Assembly: GCA_029558905.1 (NCBI GenBank)
Contig: JAKQCX010000012.1
Location: 1-64,000 of the forward strand
Reading direction: 5' to 3'
DNA: 64,000 nt
DNA from: Pseudomonadota bacterium
GTDB taxonomy: Bacteria > Pseudomonadota > Gammaproteobacteria > Burkholderiales > Thiobacillaceae
Shown: positions 26,623-34,483 of the stretch, one piece after another
Layout of the letters: every line of letters starts with the position of its first letter
How positions within the stretch are numbered: position 1 is the stretch's first letter
Notes under the pieces: model-generated
The model's database searches: none
What the model was told of the DNA's origin: nothing
Seen by the model: the letters and a program-made list of their open reading frames with translations, nothing else
Program-made: the position numbers and the translations under genes

Positions 26623-28014
26623 ATGCGCACTGCCAGGTTGGGCACCCTCACGGGTGTCTTGTTTTTGGCCTTGGGCTCGGCCCTGTCCGCACCCTTGACC
26701 CGGGCGGAGACCCTGAGCTTCCAGCAGGCCGTGGAAAAGGCCCTCAGCCAGAACCCGGACCTGGCCGTGAGCCAGGCCCAGATCCAGCAGGCCGAGGCCG
26801 CGTTGCGCCAGGCCGAAGGCAACCGGAAGCCGCGCCTCAATCTGTCGCTTACCGCCACCCGCAGCAACGACGCCCTCAACGCCTTCGGTCTGAAGCTGTC
26901 CCAGCGGGGGGCCACGTTCAACGATTTCGGTGCCGCCCAGTTTACCGGCCCAGCCGCCCTGGGCGTTGCACCCCACAACCTCAACCACCCCGATGCCGTC
27001 ACCAACATCAACCCCCGGGTGGAGTTGCTCATTCCCGTTTACAACGGCGGCATGGTGAAGCGCTACGTGGAGCAGGCCCAGGCGTATGTGCGGGCCGCGC
27101 AATCCGGTGACCGTCAGGCCCGCCAGGAGGTCATCAAGCATGTGCTCATGGCCTACCAGGGCGTACATACCGCCCGGGCCTATGTCCAGGTGGCGGAGCA
27201 GGGCATCGCCGCCGCCCAGGAATACGTACGCATCACCGAGAAGCTGCACAAGCAGGGCATGGTGGTGAAGAGCGACCTGCTCTCCGCGCGGGTGAACCTG
27301 GAGGACGTGAAGCTCAAGCGAGTCGAGGCCAGAAACGCCGAGGCCGCCGCCCTGGACCAGTTGCACCTGCTGCTGGGCAAGCCCCTGGACGAGCCCCTGG
27401 ACGTGGGCGCCCCCGTGACCCCCGGCATGCTGGCGGGCAGCGATGCGGACCTGCGTCAGCAGGCCCTGGACAGCCACGCCGGCCTGCAGGCCCTGCGCAG
27501 CCAGCTGCAGGGTGCCGGTGCGGCCGTGGCGGCCGCCCGGGCAGGGCACAAGCCCCAGTTCAACGTCATGCTGCGCGGCGACGTGAACGACGAGGCCCTG
27601 GGCTTCGGCGCCACCTCTTACACGGTGGCCGGCGTACTGTCCTGGGCCGCCTTCGACGGCGGTGTCACCAAGGCAGGGGTGGACCGGGCCGAGGCCCAGC
27701 GCACGGAACTGGCCGCCCGGCTGCGCCAGGCCGAGGATGGTGTGCGCTACCAGGTGGGCGACGCCCGTCGCAAGGCCATGGAGGCGGAGGAGAAGATCGC
27801 CGCCCGTCGGATAGCGGTAGAGCAGGCCGGCGAGGCCCAGCGCCTGGTGCAACGTCGCTACGAAAACGGCGTGGCCACCCTCATCGAGCTCTTTTCCGCC
27901 CAGGCCCAGCTGGACAAGGCCCGTGCGGAACTGGTGGCGGCTCGCTACGACCTGGCCGTCAGCCGTGCCGAACTGAAGCGCGCCGTGGGCGTGCTGACCC
28001 CGGAGCAACTCTGA
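26623..28014 (+). CDS. TolC-family outer-membrane efflux channel
   Basis: A 463-residue exported protein: signal peptide ending in LTRAETLSF, then two outer-membrane efflux repeats. Typical stretches are FQQAVEKALSQNPDLAVSQAQIQQAEAALRQAEGNRKPRLNLS and NGVATLIELFSAQAQLDKARAELVAARYDLAVSRAELKRAVG. There is no lipobox, unlike the channel at 11815. The ATG at 26623 has AGGAG eight bases upstream. It is the first gene of the second tripartite system, followed by the adaptor 15 bases downstream. Confidence 0.92.
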   Translation: MRTARLGTLTGVLFLALGSALSAPLTRAETLSFQQAVEKALSQNPDLAVSQAQIQQAEAALRQAEGNRKPRLNLSLTATRSNDALNAFGLKLSQRGATFNDFGAAQFTGPAALGVAPHNLNHPDAVTNINPRVELLIPVYNGGMVKRYVEQAQAYVRAAQSGDRQARQEVIKHVLMAYQGVHTARAYVQVAEQGIAAAQEYVRITEKLHKQGMVVKSDLLSARVNLEDVKLKRVEARNAEAAALDQLHLLLGKPLDEPLDVGAPVTPGMLAGSDADLRQQALDSHAGLQALRSQLQGAGAAVAAARAGHKPQFNVMLRGDVNDEALGFGATSYTVAGVLSWAAFDGGVTKAGVDRAEAQRTELAARLRQAEDGVRYQVGDARRKAMEAEEKIAARRIAVEQAGEAQRLVQRRYENGVATLIELFSAQAQLDKARAELVAARYDLAVSRAELKRAVGVLTPEQL

Positions 28015-28029
28015 TTCAAGGTGAGCAAC

Positions 28030-29109
28030 ATGACCCGCAGTGCACAGACCAAATCCCTGCCCATCATCCTGTCCCTGGCCCTGTCGCTCGTCCTGGCCGG
28101 CTGCGGCAGTGGTGATGCGCAAAAGACCAAGACCGGTGCCGCCGTCACCGTCCAGGCCCAGATCACGGTCATCCAGCCTGTGGAGGCCACGCGCACCCAC
28201 GTCACTCCCGGCAGCGTGGTGGCCCTGGAGTCGGTGAAGGTGGCGTCCCGCCTCATGGGCTACATCAAGGACATCGCCGTGGCGGAGGGACAGCGTGTAA
28301 AGGCCGGCCAGCGCCTGTTCACCATCGATCCACTGGACATCGAGGGTGCCGTGGCCCAGGCCCGCCTGGGCCTGCAGCAGGCCGAGGACGCCCTGCAGGA
28401 TGCCAAGGCCGATTACCAGCGCTTCCAGGCCCTGTACGAGGACGAGGTGGTCAGCCGCCAGCAGTACGAGAAGATGAAGCTCAACTACGACATGGCCGTG
28501 ACCCGGGCAGCCCAGGCCAAGGCCGGACTGGGTACCGCCCAGGGTCAGATGCGCTACGCCACGGTGAACTCCCCCATCAACGGCGTGGTGACCCAGAAGC
28601 TGGCCATGGAGGGTGATATCGCCGCCCCGGGCCATCCCGTCCTGCTGGTGGAAAACCCCGACAGGTTGCAGGTGCAGACCAGTGTGCCCGAGGCCGTGTT
28701 CAAGACCCTGAAGCTGGGCCAGACAGTCGAGGTGCAGGTGGATGGCCAGGAGCAAAGCGTGCAGGCCCGGGTGGCACGCCTGTCTCCCGCTGCCGACCCC
28801 ATGAGCCACACCTACATGGTGAAGCTGGACGTGGCCGGCGCAGGACTGCAGAGCGGGGCCTTCGCCCGGGTGCTGTTCCCCACCGGCCGCCAGCTCATAC
28901 TGACGCTACCCAGGTCCGCCGTGCAGGAGCGGGCCGGCATCACCGGTGTGTTCGTGGTGGATGACGCAGGCATCGCCCGCTATCGCATGGTGCGCACCGG
29001 TAACGAGATCGACGGCCAGGTGGAGATACTCTCCGGCCTGAACCCCGGTGAGCGGGTGGTGAGCGGCAACGCGGACGCCGTCAACAACGGCAGCAAGGTG
29101 CAGGGCTGA
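28030..29109 (+). CDS. RND periplasmic adaptor lipoprotein (second system)
   Basis: A 359-residue membrane fusion protein. Its lipobox is VLAGC within SLALSLVLAGCGSG. The lipoyl halves are VASRLMGYIKDIAVAEGQRVKAGQRLFTID and INGVVTQKLAMEGDIAAPGHPVLLVEN, flanking a short coiled coil. A GTG at 28021 is an alternative start, but it lies within the AAGGTGAG ribosome site that serves the ATG at 28030. It links the inner-membrane pump at 29113 with the TolC channel. The gap to the pump gene is three bases. Confidence 0.93.
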   Translation: MTRSAQTKSLPIILSLALSLVLAGCGSGDAQKTKTGAAVTVQAQITVIQPVEATRTHVTPGSVVALESVKVASRLMGYIKDIAVAEGQRVKAGQRLFTIDPLDIEGAVAQARLGLQQAEDALQDAKADYQRFQALYEDEVVSRQQYEKMKLNYDMAVTRAAQAKAGLGTAQGQMRYATVNSPINGVVTQKLAMEGDIAAPGHPVLLVENPDRLQVQTSVPEAVFKTLKLGQTVEVQVDGQEQSVQARVARLSPAADPMSHTYMVKLDVAGAGLQSGAFARVLFPTGRQLILTLPRSAVQERAGITGVFVVDDAGIARYRMVRTGNEIDGQVEILSGLNPGERVVSGNADAVNNGSKVQG

Positions 29110-29112
29110 GCC

Positions 29113-32100
29113 ATGGATAACCAGGCCCATGACAGCCCCATGAACCTGGCGGGCAAGCTGGCCCGTGCCTTTCTCACCTCCAAACTCACGGCCCTGACCA
29201 TCCTCGGCGTGACCCTGGTGGGTCTGCTGGCCCTGGCCATCACCCCCCGGGAATACAACCCCCAGATCGTGGTACCGGCGGCCAACATCATCGTCGCCAA
29301 ACCCGGGGCCTCCGCCAGCGAGATCCACAACCTGGTGGTTCGCCCCCTGGAAGCCATCATGAACGCCCAGTCCGGGGTGGACCACACCTACGGCTATGCC
29401 AGCAACGACTTCGGCCTGGTGACCGTGCAGTTCAAGGTGGGGGAGAACCAGGAAGAGTCCCTGGTGAAGATGTACAACCAGCTCATGCAGAACATGGACC
29501 GTATCCCCCCGGGTGCCATGGAGCCCCTGGTGCGCCCCATCAACGTGGACGACGTGCCCATCATGACCCTCACTCTGGCCTCCGCCAGCCTGGATGACTT
29601 CCGCCTGCGCGAGGTGGCCCAGCGCCTGCTGGAACAGGTGCGCAACGTGCCCGGCGTGTCCTTCACACAGATCGTCGGTGGCCGGGCCCGGGCGGTGAAC
29701 GTGTGGCTGGACCCCCAGCGCCTGGAGGCCGCCGGCCTGTCCCTGAACCAGGTGGACCAGATGCTGCGCGGCACCAACGTCTCCGCCCCCCTGGGCGAGC
29801 TGGTGCGCGACAATCAGGCCACGCCTTTGCGCCTGTCCGGTTTTCTCGGCTCCGCCCGGGAGGTGGCCGACATCGTGGTGGGCATGTCCCGCCAGGGCCG
29901 TCCCGTGTACCTGAAGGACGTCGCCCGGGTGGAAGACGGCGCCGCCGAGATCGACGAGGCCAGCCGCTTTGCCTATGGTCCAGCGGCGCGGGCCAGTCTC
30001 CAGGGTGAGCACCCCGCCGTCACCCTGGCCATCGCCAAGAAGGCCGGTACCAATGCCGTGGTGGTGGCGGATGCGGTGCTGGCCAAGGTGGAGGCACTGA
30101 AAGAACAGGCCATCCCCGCCGAGGTGGAAGTGGCCATCACCCGCAATGATGGTGAGCGCGCCAACGCCGCCGTGAACGAGTTGGTGTCCCACCTGGGCAT
30201 CGCCATCGGCTCGGTGGTGCTCATCCTGGTGATCTTCCTGGGTTGGCGCGAGGCGAGCATCGTCACCCTCACCGTGCCCCTGATCCTCTTCGTGGTGCTG
30301 GCCGTGGGTCTGGCCTTCGGGCAGACCATCAACCGCATTACCCTGTTCGCCCTCATCCTGTCCCTGGGCCTCCTGGTGGACGCGGCCATCGTCGTCATCG
30401 AGAACATCCACCGCCATCTGCACCACGGCGGCAGCCGGCCCTTCGGCGAGACCCTGGTGATCGCCACCAACGAGATCGGCAACCCCACCAACATCGCCAC
30501 CATCGCCGTGATCCTGGCCTTCATCCCCATGGCCTTCGTCACCGGCATGATGGGACCCTTCATGGCACCCATTCCCTTCAACGTACCGGTGGCCATGATC
30601 GCCTCCATCGTCATCGCCTACATGGTGGTGCCCTGGGCCGCCAACATCTGGCTGGCGAAAAAGGCTGCGCGCCAGACCTCCGATGCCCAGGAGAACCAGG
30701 CACCCGACCTGCTGCAGCGCGCCTATGTGGCGGTGATCACCCCCCTGATCCATTCCGCCGGCAAGCGCAATCTCACCTTCCTGGTGGTGCTGGCCCTGCT
30801 GGCCGGGGCCATGCTCATGCCGGCCTGGCAGTTCATCCGCCCCGCCGGTCTGAATGGACCCCTGTCGCCCCTGGGGGTGGAGCTGAAGATGCTGCCCAAT
30901 GACAATACCAACACCATGCTGCTGCAGGTGGACATGCCCGCCGGTACCGCCCTGACCGCCACGGACCAGGTGGCCCGTGCCGTGGGCGAGGTGCTGGGCA
31001 GACAGCCACATGTACGCGATTACCAGACCTTTCTGGGCATGACCGCTCCCATCGACTTCGCCGCCCTGGTGCGTGGCGACATGATCAAGAAGGGCCAGAA
31101 CCTGGCCCAGATCCGGGTCAACCTGGTGGACAAGCACGCCCGCGGAGCATCCTCCCACGACATCGCAGAAGCCCTGGATGAGGCCCTGGCCGGAGTGCGC
31201 CAGGCCTTCCCCACGGCCAGGCTGAAGCTCTACGAGACCCCACCGGGGCCGCCGGTCCAGGCCCAGATCCTGGCGGAGCTCTACGGCCCGGACTATGACG
31301 TGTTGCGCAGTGCCGCGCCCCATGTGGACCAGGCCTTCGCAGACATCTACGGAATGATCAACGTCGATGACTCCGTCACCGCCAACCTGGACAGCTTCCA
31401 CGTGCACGTGGACGCGGAAAAGGCCCTGCTCTCCGGCGTGGCCCCGGGTCAGGTGGCGCAGCTGCTGCGCCATTACGTGTCCGGCTTCGCCATCGGTACC
31501 CTGCACGCCACCGGTGCCCGGGAACCCATCGACATCCAGGTGCGTCTGCCGAGGGAGCTGCGCGCCAGCCCCGACACCCTGCTGGCCCTGCGGGTAAGCA
31601 ACCCTCAAGGCATACAGGTACCCCTGTCCACCATCGCCACGGTGGAACGGGTCAGCGAGGCCAAGCCCATCTATGCCCGGGATCAGCACCCCATGGTGAT
31701 GGTAGGGGGCGAACTGCTGAAGTCCAGCCCCGTATACGCCGTGCTGGCCCTGGACAAGGTCCTGGATGGCAAGCGGTTGCCCAACGGCGCCACCTTCACC
31801 ACGGGCAACCTGGGCTTCACCGCGGCGTCGCCCAGGGATGTGGTGGACTACACCCTGCTGTGGGGTGGCGAGATGCGCCTGACCCTGGACGTGTTCCGGG
31901 ACCTGGGCTCCGCCTTCATCGTCGCCATCATCCTCATCTATCTGGTGCTGGTGGGCTACTACAAGTCCTTCCTGCTGCCCTTCATCGTCATGGGCGCCAT
32001 CCCCCTGACCCTGGTGGGCGTGTTCCCGGGCCACTGGGCCAGCAGTCAGGCCTTCACCGCCACATCCATGATCGGTGTCATCGCCCTGGCCGGCATCGTG

Positions 32101-32382
32101 GTGCGCAACTCCCTGCTGCTCATCGATTTCATCCTCGACTACCGCAAGCAGGGTTACGGCCTGGAGCAGGCGGTGATCGAGGCCGGCGCAGTGCGCTTCC
32201 GCCCCATCCTGCTCACCGCCCTGGCCATCATCCTGGGCTCCGCCATCATGATCACAGACCCGGTGTTCGGCGGTCTGGCTGTGTCCCTGATCTTCGGCAC
32301 CTTCGCCTCCACGGCCCTGACCCTGGTGGTGATCCCTCTGCTGTACTTCCTCTGGCAGAGAAAGGCCGTCGGGGCGACGTAA
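29113..32382 (+). CDS. RND transporter with a single-aspartate TM4 motif
   Basis: A 1089-residue inner-membrane pump, about 40 longer than AcrB. Two repeats each hold six membrane segments and a large periplasmic loop. In the fourth segment the sequence is LGLLVDAAIVVIENIHRHL: the second aspartate of the AcrB pair (DD) is replaced by Ala, while the following glutamate is kept. The start (PREYNPQIVVPAANIIVAKPGASASEIHNLV) is also unlike AcrB and resembles the divergent subfamily found with DUF2892 and rhodanese genes. Substrate unknown; heavy-metal (CusA) motifs are not apparent. Confidence 0.92.
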   Translation: MDNQAHDSPMNLAGKLARAFLTSKLTALTILGVTLVGLLALAITPREYNPQIVVPAANIIVAKPGASASEIHNLVVRPLEAIMNAQSGVDHTYGYASNDFGLVTVQFKVGENQEESLVKMYNQLMQNMDRIPPGAMEPLVRPINVDDVPIMTLTLASASLDDFRLREVAQRLLEQVRNVPGVSFTQIVGGRARAVNVWLDPQRLEAAGLSLNQVDQMLRGTNVSAPLGELVRDNQATPLRLSGFLGSAREVADIVVGMSRQGRPVYLKDVARVEDGAAEIDEASRFAYGPAARASLQGEHPAVTLAIAKKAGTNAVVVADAVLAKVEALKEQAIPAEVEVAITRNDGERANAAVNELVSHLGIAIGSVVLILVIFLGWREASIVTLTVPLILFVVLAVGLAFGQTINRITLFALILSLGLLVDAAIVVIENIHRHLHHGGSRPFGETLVIATNEIGNPTNIATIAVILAFIPMAFVTGMMGPFMAPIPFNVPVAMIASIVIAYMVVPWAANIWLAKKAARQTSDAQENQAPDLLQRAYVAVITPLIHSAGKRNLTFLVVLALLAGAMLMPAWQFIRPAGLNGPLSPLGVELKMLPNDNTNTMLLQVDMPAGTALTATDQVARAVGEVLGRQPHVRDYQTFLGMTAPIDFAALVRGDMIKKGQNLAQIRVNLVDKHARGASSHDIAEALDEALAGVRQAFPTARLKLYETPPGPPVQAQILAELYGPDYDVLRSAAPHVDQAFADIYGMINVDDSVTANLDSFHVHVDAEKALLSGVAPGQVAQLLRHYVSGFAIGTLHATGAREPIDIQVRLPRELRASPDTLLALRVSNPQGIQVPLSTIATVERVSEAKPIYARDQHPMVMVGGELLKSSPVYAVLALDKVLDGKRLPNGATFTTGNLGFTAASPRDVVDYTLLWGGEMRLTLDVFRDLGSAFIVAIILIYLVLVGYYKSFLLPFIVMGAIPLTLVGVFPGHWASSQAFTATSMIGVIALAGIVVRNSLLLIDFILDYRKQGYGLEQAVIEAGAVRFRPILLTALAIILGSAIMITDPVFGGLAVSLIFGTFASTALTLVVIPLLYFLWQRKAVGAT

Positions 32383-32441
32383 TCAGCCAATGAGGAACGG
32401 GCCCCCCACCCCCCTTTTCCCTACCCCTTAAAGGAGCTTCC

Positions 32442-32666
32442 ATGTCCATCGAACGCATCGTCCGCATCGTCGCCGGGTTCTTCATCCTGCTATCCCTGAC
32501 CCTGGCCCACATCGGCGGCCAGGCCGACCTGAGCCACATGAGCTGGCTGTGGTTCACCGCCTTCGTCGGCCTGAACCTGTTCCAGTCCGGTTTCACCAAC
32601 CTGTGTCCCCTGGTGGGGATCCTCAAGAAGCTGGGGTTCAAGGAGGGTGGCACCTGCTGCAACTGA
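32442..32666 (+). CDS. DUF2892 inner-membrane protein
   Basis: A 74-residue protein, MSIERIVRIVAGFFILLSLTL..., with two hydrophobic segments and the family's FTNLCPLVGILKKLG motif. DUF2892 (PF11127) is also the membrane part of E. coli YgaP, where it is fused to a rhodanese domain. The C-terminus ends GGTCCN, giving a Cys pair close to the membrane. AAAGGAG precedes the ATG. It follows the pump gene by 59 bases and is followed by the separate rhodanese gene, recreating the YgaP pair as two genes. Confidence 0.85.
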   Translation: MSIERIVRIVAGFFILLSLTLAHIGGQADLSHMSWLWFTAFVGLNLFQSGFTNLCPLVGILKKLGFKEGGTCCN

Positions 32667-32708
32667 CGGTAAACTCACCCGTCTCGCGCTCAGGCTTGGG
32701 GTTGCCCC

Positions 32709-33119
32709 ATGGAATTCGTCACGCAAAACATCTGGCTCATCCTGCTGGCGGCCGTGTCCGGCTTCATGCTGTTCGGCGGCGGTCTGTTCAACCGCCTCTC
32801 CGGCATCCGGCAGATCGGCCCCCAGGAGGCGGTGCGCCTGTTCAACCAGGAGGACGCCCTGGTGCTGGATGTGCGCGAGCAATCCGAATGGGCCGACGGC
32901 CACATCGCCAGGGCCCGGCATGTACCCCTTGGCCAGCTCAAAACCCGGCTGAATGACCTGGAAAAGCACAAGGACAAGCCCATCATCGCCGTGTGCCGCA
33001 GTGGCAGCCGCTCCAACCATGCCTGCCGCACCCTGAAAAAGGCCGGATTCGAAAAACTGTACAACCTGGCCGGTGGCATGCAGGCCTGGGAACAGGCCGG
33101 TCTGCCCCGGGATCGATAA
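32709..33119 (+). CDS. yibN: Membrane-anchored rhodanese-like protein YibN
   Basis: A 136-residue protein: one N-terminal membrane segment (residues 8-24), then a single rhodanese domain. The active loop is CRSGSRS with the catalytic Cys at 96, so it can carry a persulfide. The order yibN-grxC-secB-gpsA is the same as in E. coli, so I assign it to YibN rather than to the efflux cassette before it. Only 42 bases separate it from the DUF2892 gene, so it may now also be transcribed with the cassette. Confidence 0.88.
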   Translation: MEFVTQNIWLILLAAVSGFMLFGGGLFNRLSGIRQIGPQEAVRLFNQEDALVLDVREQSEWADGHIARARHVPLGQLKTRLNDLEKHKDKPIIAVCRSGSRSNHACRTLKKAGFEKLYNLAGGMQAWEQAGLPRDR

Positions 33120-33194
33120 GGCCCCAGCCGCGCGGACCATGCAGGTGTCCTGCCGGACAACCTTGCCCCTTCACCCTCCAGCCAAGGAGTCGCC

Positions 33195-33452
33195 ATGCCC
33201 CCCATCAAGATGTATTGCACCGCCGTCTGCCCCTACTGCGTCATGGCGGAAAAGCTGCTCAACAAAAAGGGCGTTACCGAGATCGAGAAGATCCGCGTTG
33301 ACCTGGACCCGACACAGCGCGAGCACATGATACGTATCACCGGCCGGCGCACGGTGCCGCAGATCTTCATCGGCGAGCGGCACGTTGGGGGCTTCGACGA
33401 CATCTCCGCCCTGGACGCGGCCGGCGAGCTGACTCCCCTGCTGACGGCTTGA
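33195..33452 (+). CDS. grxC: Glutaredoxin 3
   Basis: An 85-residue glutaredoxin with the dithiol active site CPYC at residues 12-15 and the glutathione-binding motif TVPQIFIG. It reduces protein disulfides and glutathione mixed disulfides in the cytoplasm with glutathione. Length equals that of GrxC. The position between yibN and secB is conserved in Gammaproteobacteria. Confidence 0.96.
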   Translation: MPPIKMYCTAVCPYCVMAEKLLNKKGVTEIEKIRVDLDPTQREHMIRITGRRTVPQIFIGERHVGGFDDISALDAAGELTPLLTA

Positions 33453-33509
33453 AATCCCCGGCAGGCGGCGCCACTTCCTGTCGAAGTCCCGGTTCTTCAG
33501 GAGGAAGCC

Positions 33510-33929
33510 ATGCAACTCGTCTGTCCCAGCTGCGGTACGGTCAACCGTGTCCCGCAGGAGCGTCTGGGCGATGCCCCCCAATGCGGCAAGTGCGGCAATC
33601 CCGTGCTGGGCGACCAGCCCGTGGAACTCAGTGCCGCCACCTTCGAGCGCTACATCGAGCGCAATGAGCTGCCCGTGCTGGTGGACTTCTGGGCCCCCTG
33701 GTGTGGCCCCTGTCAGCAGTTCGCTCCCGTCTTCAGTCGCTTGGCGGGTCCTTGGGCCACACGGGTGCGTTTCGCCAAGGTAAACACCGAAGCGGAACAG
33801 GCCCTGGCGGCCCGCCATGGCATCCGCAGCATCCCCACCCTGGCCGTGTTCAAGGGTGGCCGCGAGGTCGACCGGGTGTCCGGCGCCCTGCCGGCGCAAC
33901 AACTGGAAGCCTGGCTCCGGCGTTTGTGA
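33510..33929 (+). CDS. trxC: Thioredoxin 2 (zinc-containing)
   Basis: A 139-residue thioredoxin. The N-terminal zinc site has two CxxC pairs (C5/C8 and C25/C28), followed by a thioredoxin domain with WCGPC (C65/C68) and the cis-Pro in RSIPTLAVF. This is the TrxC layout, associated with oxidative stress. AGGAGG lies upstream. It is inserted between grxC and secB, where E. coli has no gene. Confidence 0.95.
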   Translation: MQLVCPSCGTVNRVPQERLGDAPQCGKCGNPVLGDQPVELSAATFERYIERNELPVLVDFWAPWCGPCQQFAPVFSRLAGPWATRVRFAKVNTEAEQALAARHGIRSIPTLAVFKGGREVDRVSGALPAQQLEAWLRRL

Positions 33930-33960
33930 CGCCAGGGAAAACCCGCCCCGTGCGCACGGC

Positions 33961-33966
33961 TATAAT
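33961..33966 (+). promoter_or_regulatory. Possible -10 box ahead of secB
   Basis: A perfect TATAAT stands 33 bases before the secB ATG, at the end of trxC. No convincing -35 box lies 16-18 bases upstream, so it would need an activator or an extended context. It could give secB-gpsA their own transcript. Confidence 0.35.
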
Positions 33967-33999
33967 GGGCCGCTTTTTCACTTTCCTGCCGGGACCACC

Positions 34000-34461
34000 A
34001 TGACCGATCAACAAGAGCAGCAAGCCTCCATGCCCGTGTTCAACATCGAAAAGATCTACATCAAGGATCTTTCCGTGGAGGTGCCCAATGCCCCCGCGGT
34101 CTTCCTGGAGCGGGAGGCGCCCCAGATGGAAATGCAGCTCAACACACAGAGCGCGCCTCTGGAGAACGGCATCTACGAGACCGTCCTGTCCATCACCATC
34201 ACCGCCAAGATTCAGGACAGGACCGCCTTCCTGGTGGAACTGAAGCAGGCCGGCATCTTCCGCATCCAGAACATTCCCCAGGAGGCCATGGAGCCGGCCC
34301 TGGGCGTGGGTTGCCCCAATATCCTGTTCCCATATGCCCGGGAGGCGGTGTCCGACGCCGTGCTCAAGGCCGGCTTCCCGCCTCTGATGCTGCAACCCGT
34401 CAACTTCGAGCTGATGTACATGCAGCAACAGCAGCAGCTGCAGGCCCAACAGCCCAACTGA
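34000..34461 (+). CDS. secB: Protein-export chaperone SecB
   Basis: A 153-residue protein matching SecB throughout: FNIEKIYIKDLSVEVPNAP at the start, a peptide-binding core with LFPYAREAVSDAV and FPPLMLQPVNFELMY near the end, and a Gln-rich tail. It is a tetrameric chaperone that keeps preproteins unfolded and hands them to SecA. The start at 34000 matches the family; a longer frame from 33817 overlaps trxC. Confidence 0.97.
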   Translation: MTDQQEQQASMPVFNIEKIYIKDLSVEVPNAPAVFLEREAPQMEMQLNTQSAPLENGIYETVLSITITAKIQDRTAFLVELKQAGIFRIQNIPQEAMEPALGVGCPNILFPYAREAVSDAVLKAGFPPLMLQPVNFELMYMQQQQQLQAQQPN

Positions 34462-34483
34462 CGCGGCAAGGGCCCGGCCTGGC

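Noticed and set aside
26605-28809. A 734-codon frame on the minus strand opposite the TolC channel and adaptor
   Set aside because: Composition is that of an antisense shadow and the plus strand has two recognisable genes.
28906-32034. A 1042-codon open frame on the minus strand opposite the second RND pump
   Set aside because: Same cause as above: His/Gly/Gln-rich, without family match or ribosome site; the plus-strand pump explains the sequence.
32709-33119. Rhodanese gene as an original part of the ArsR/efflux cassette
   Set aside because: The order yibN-grxC-secB-gpsA is ancestral in Gammaproteobacteria, so the rhodanese most likely predates the insertion.
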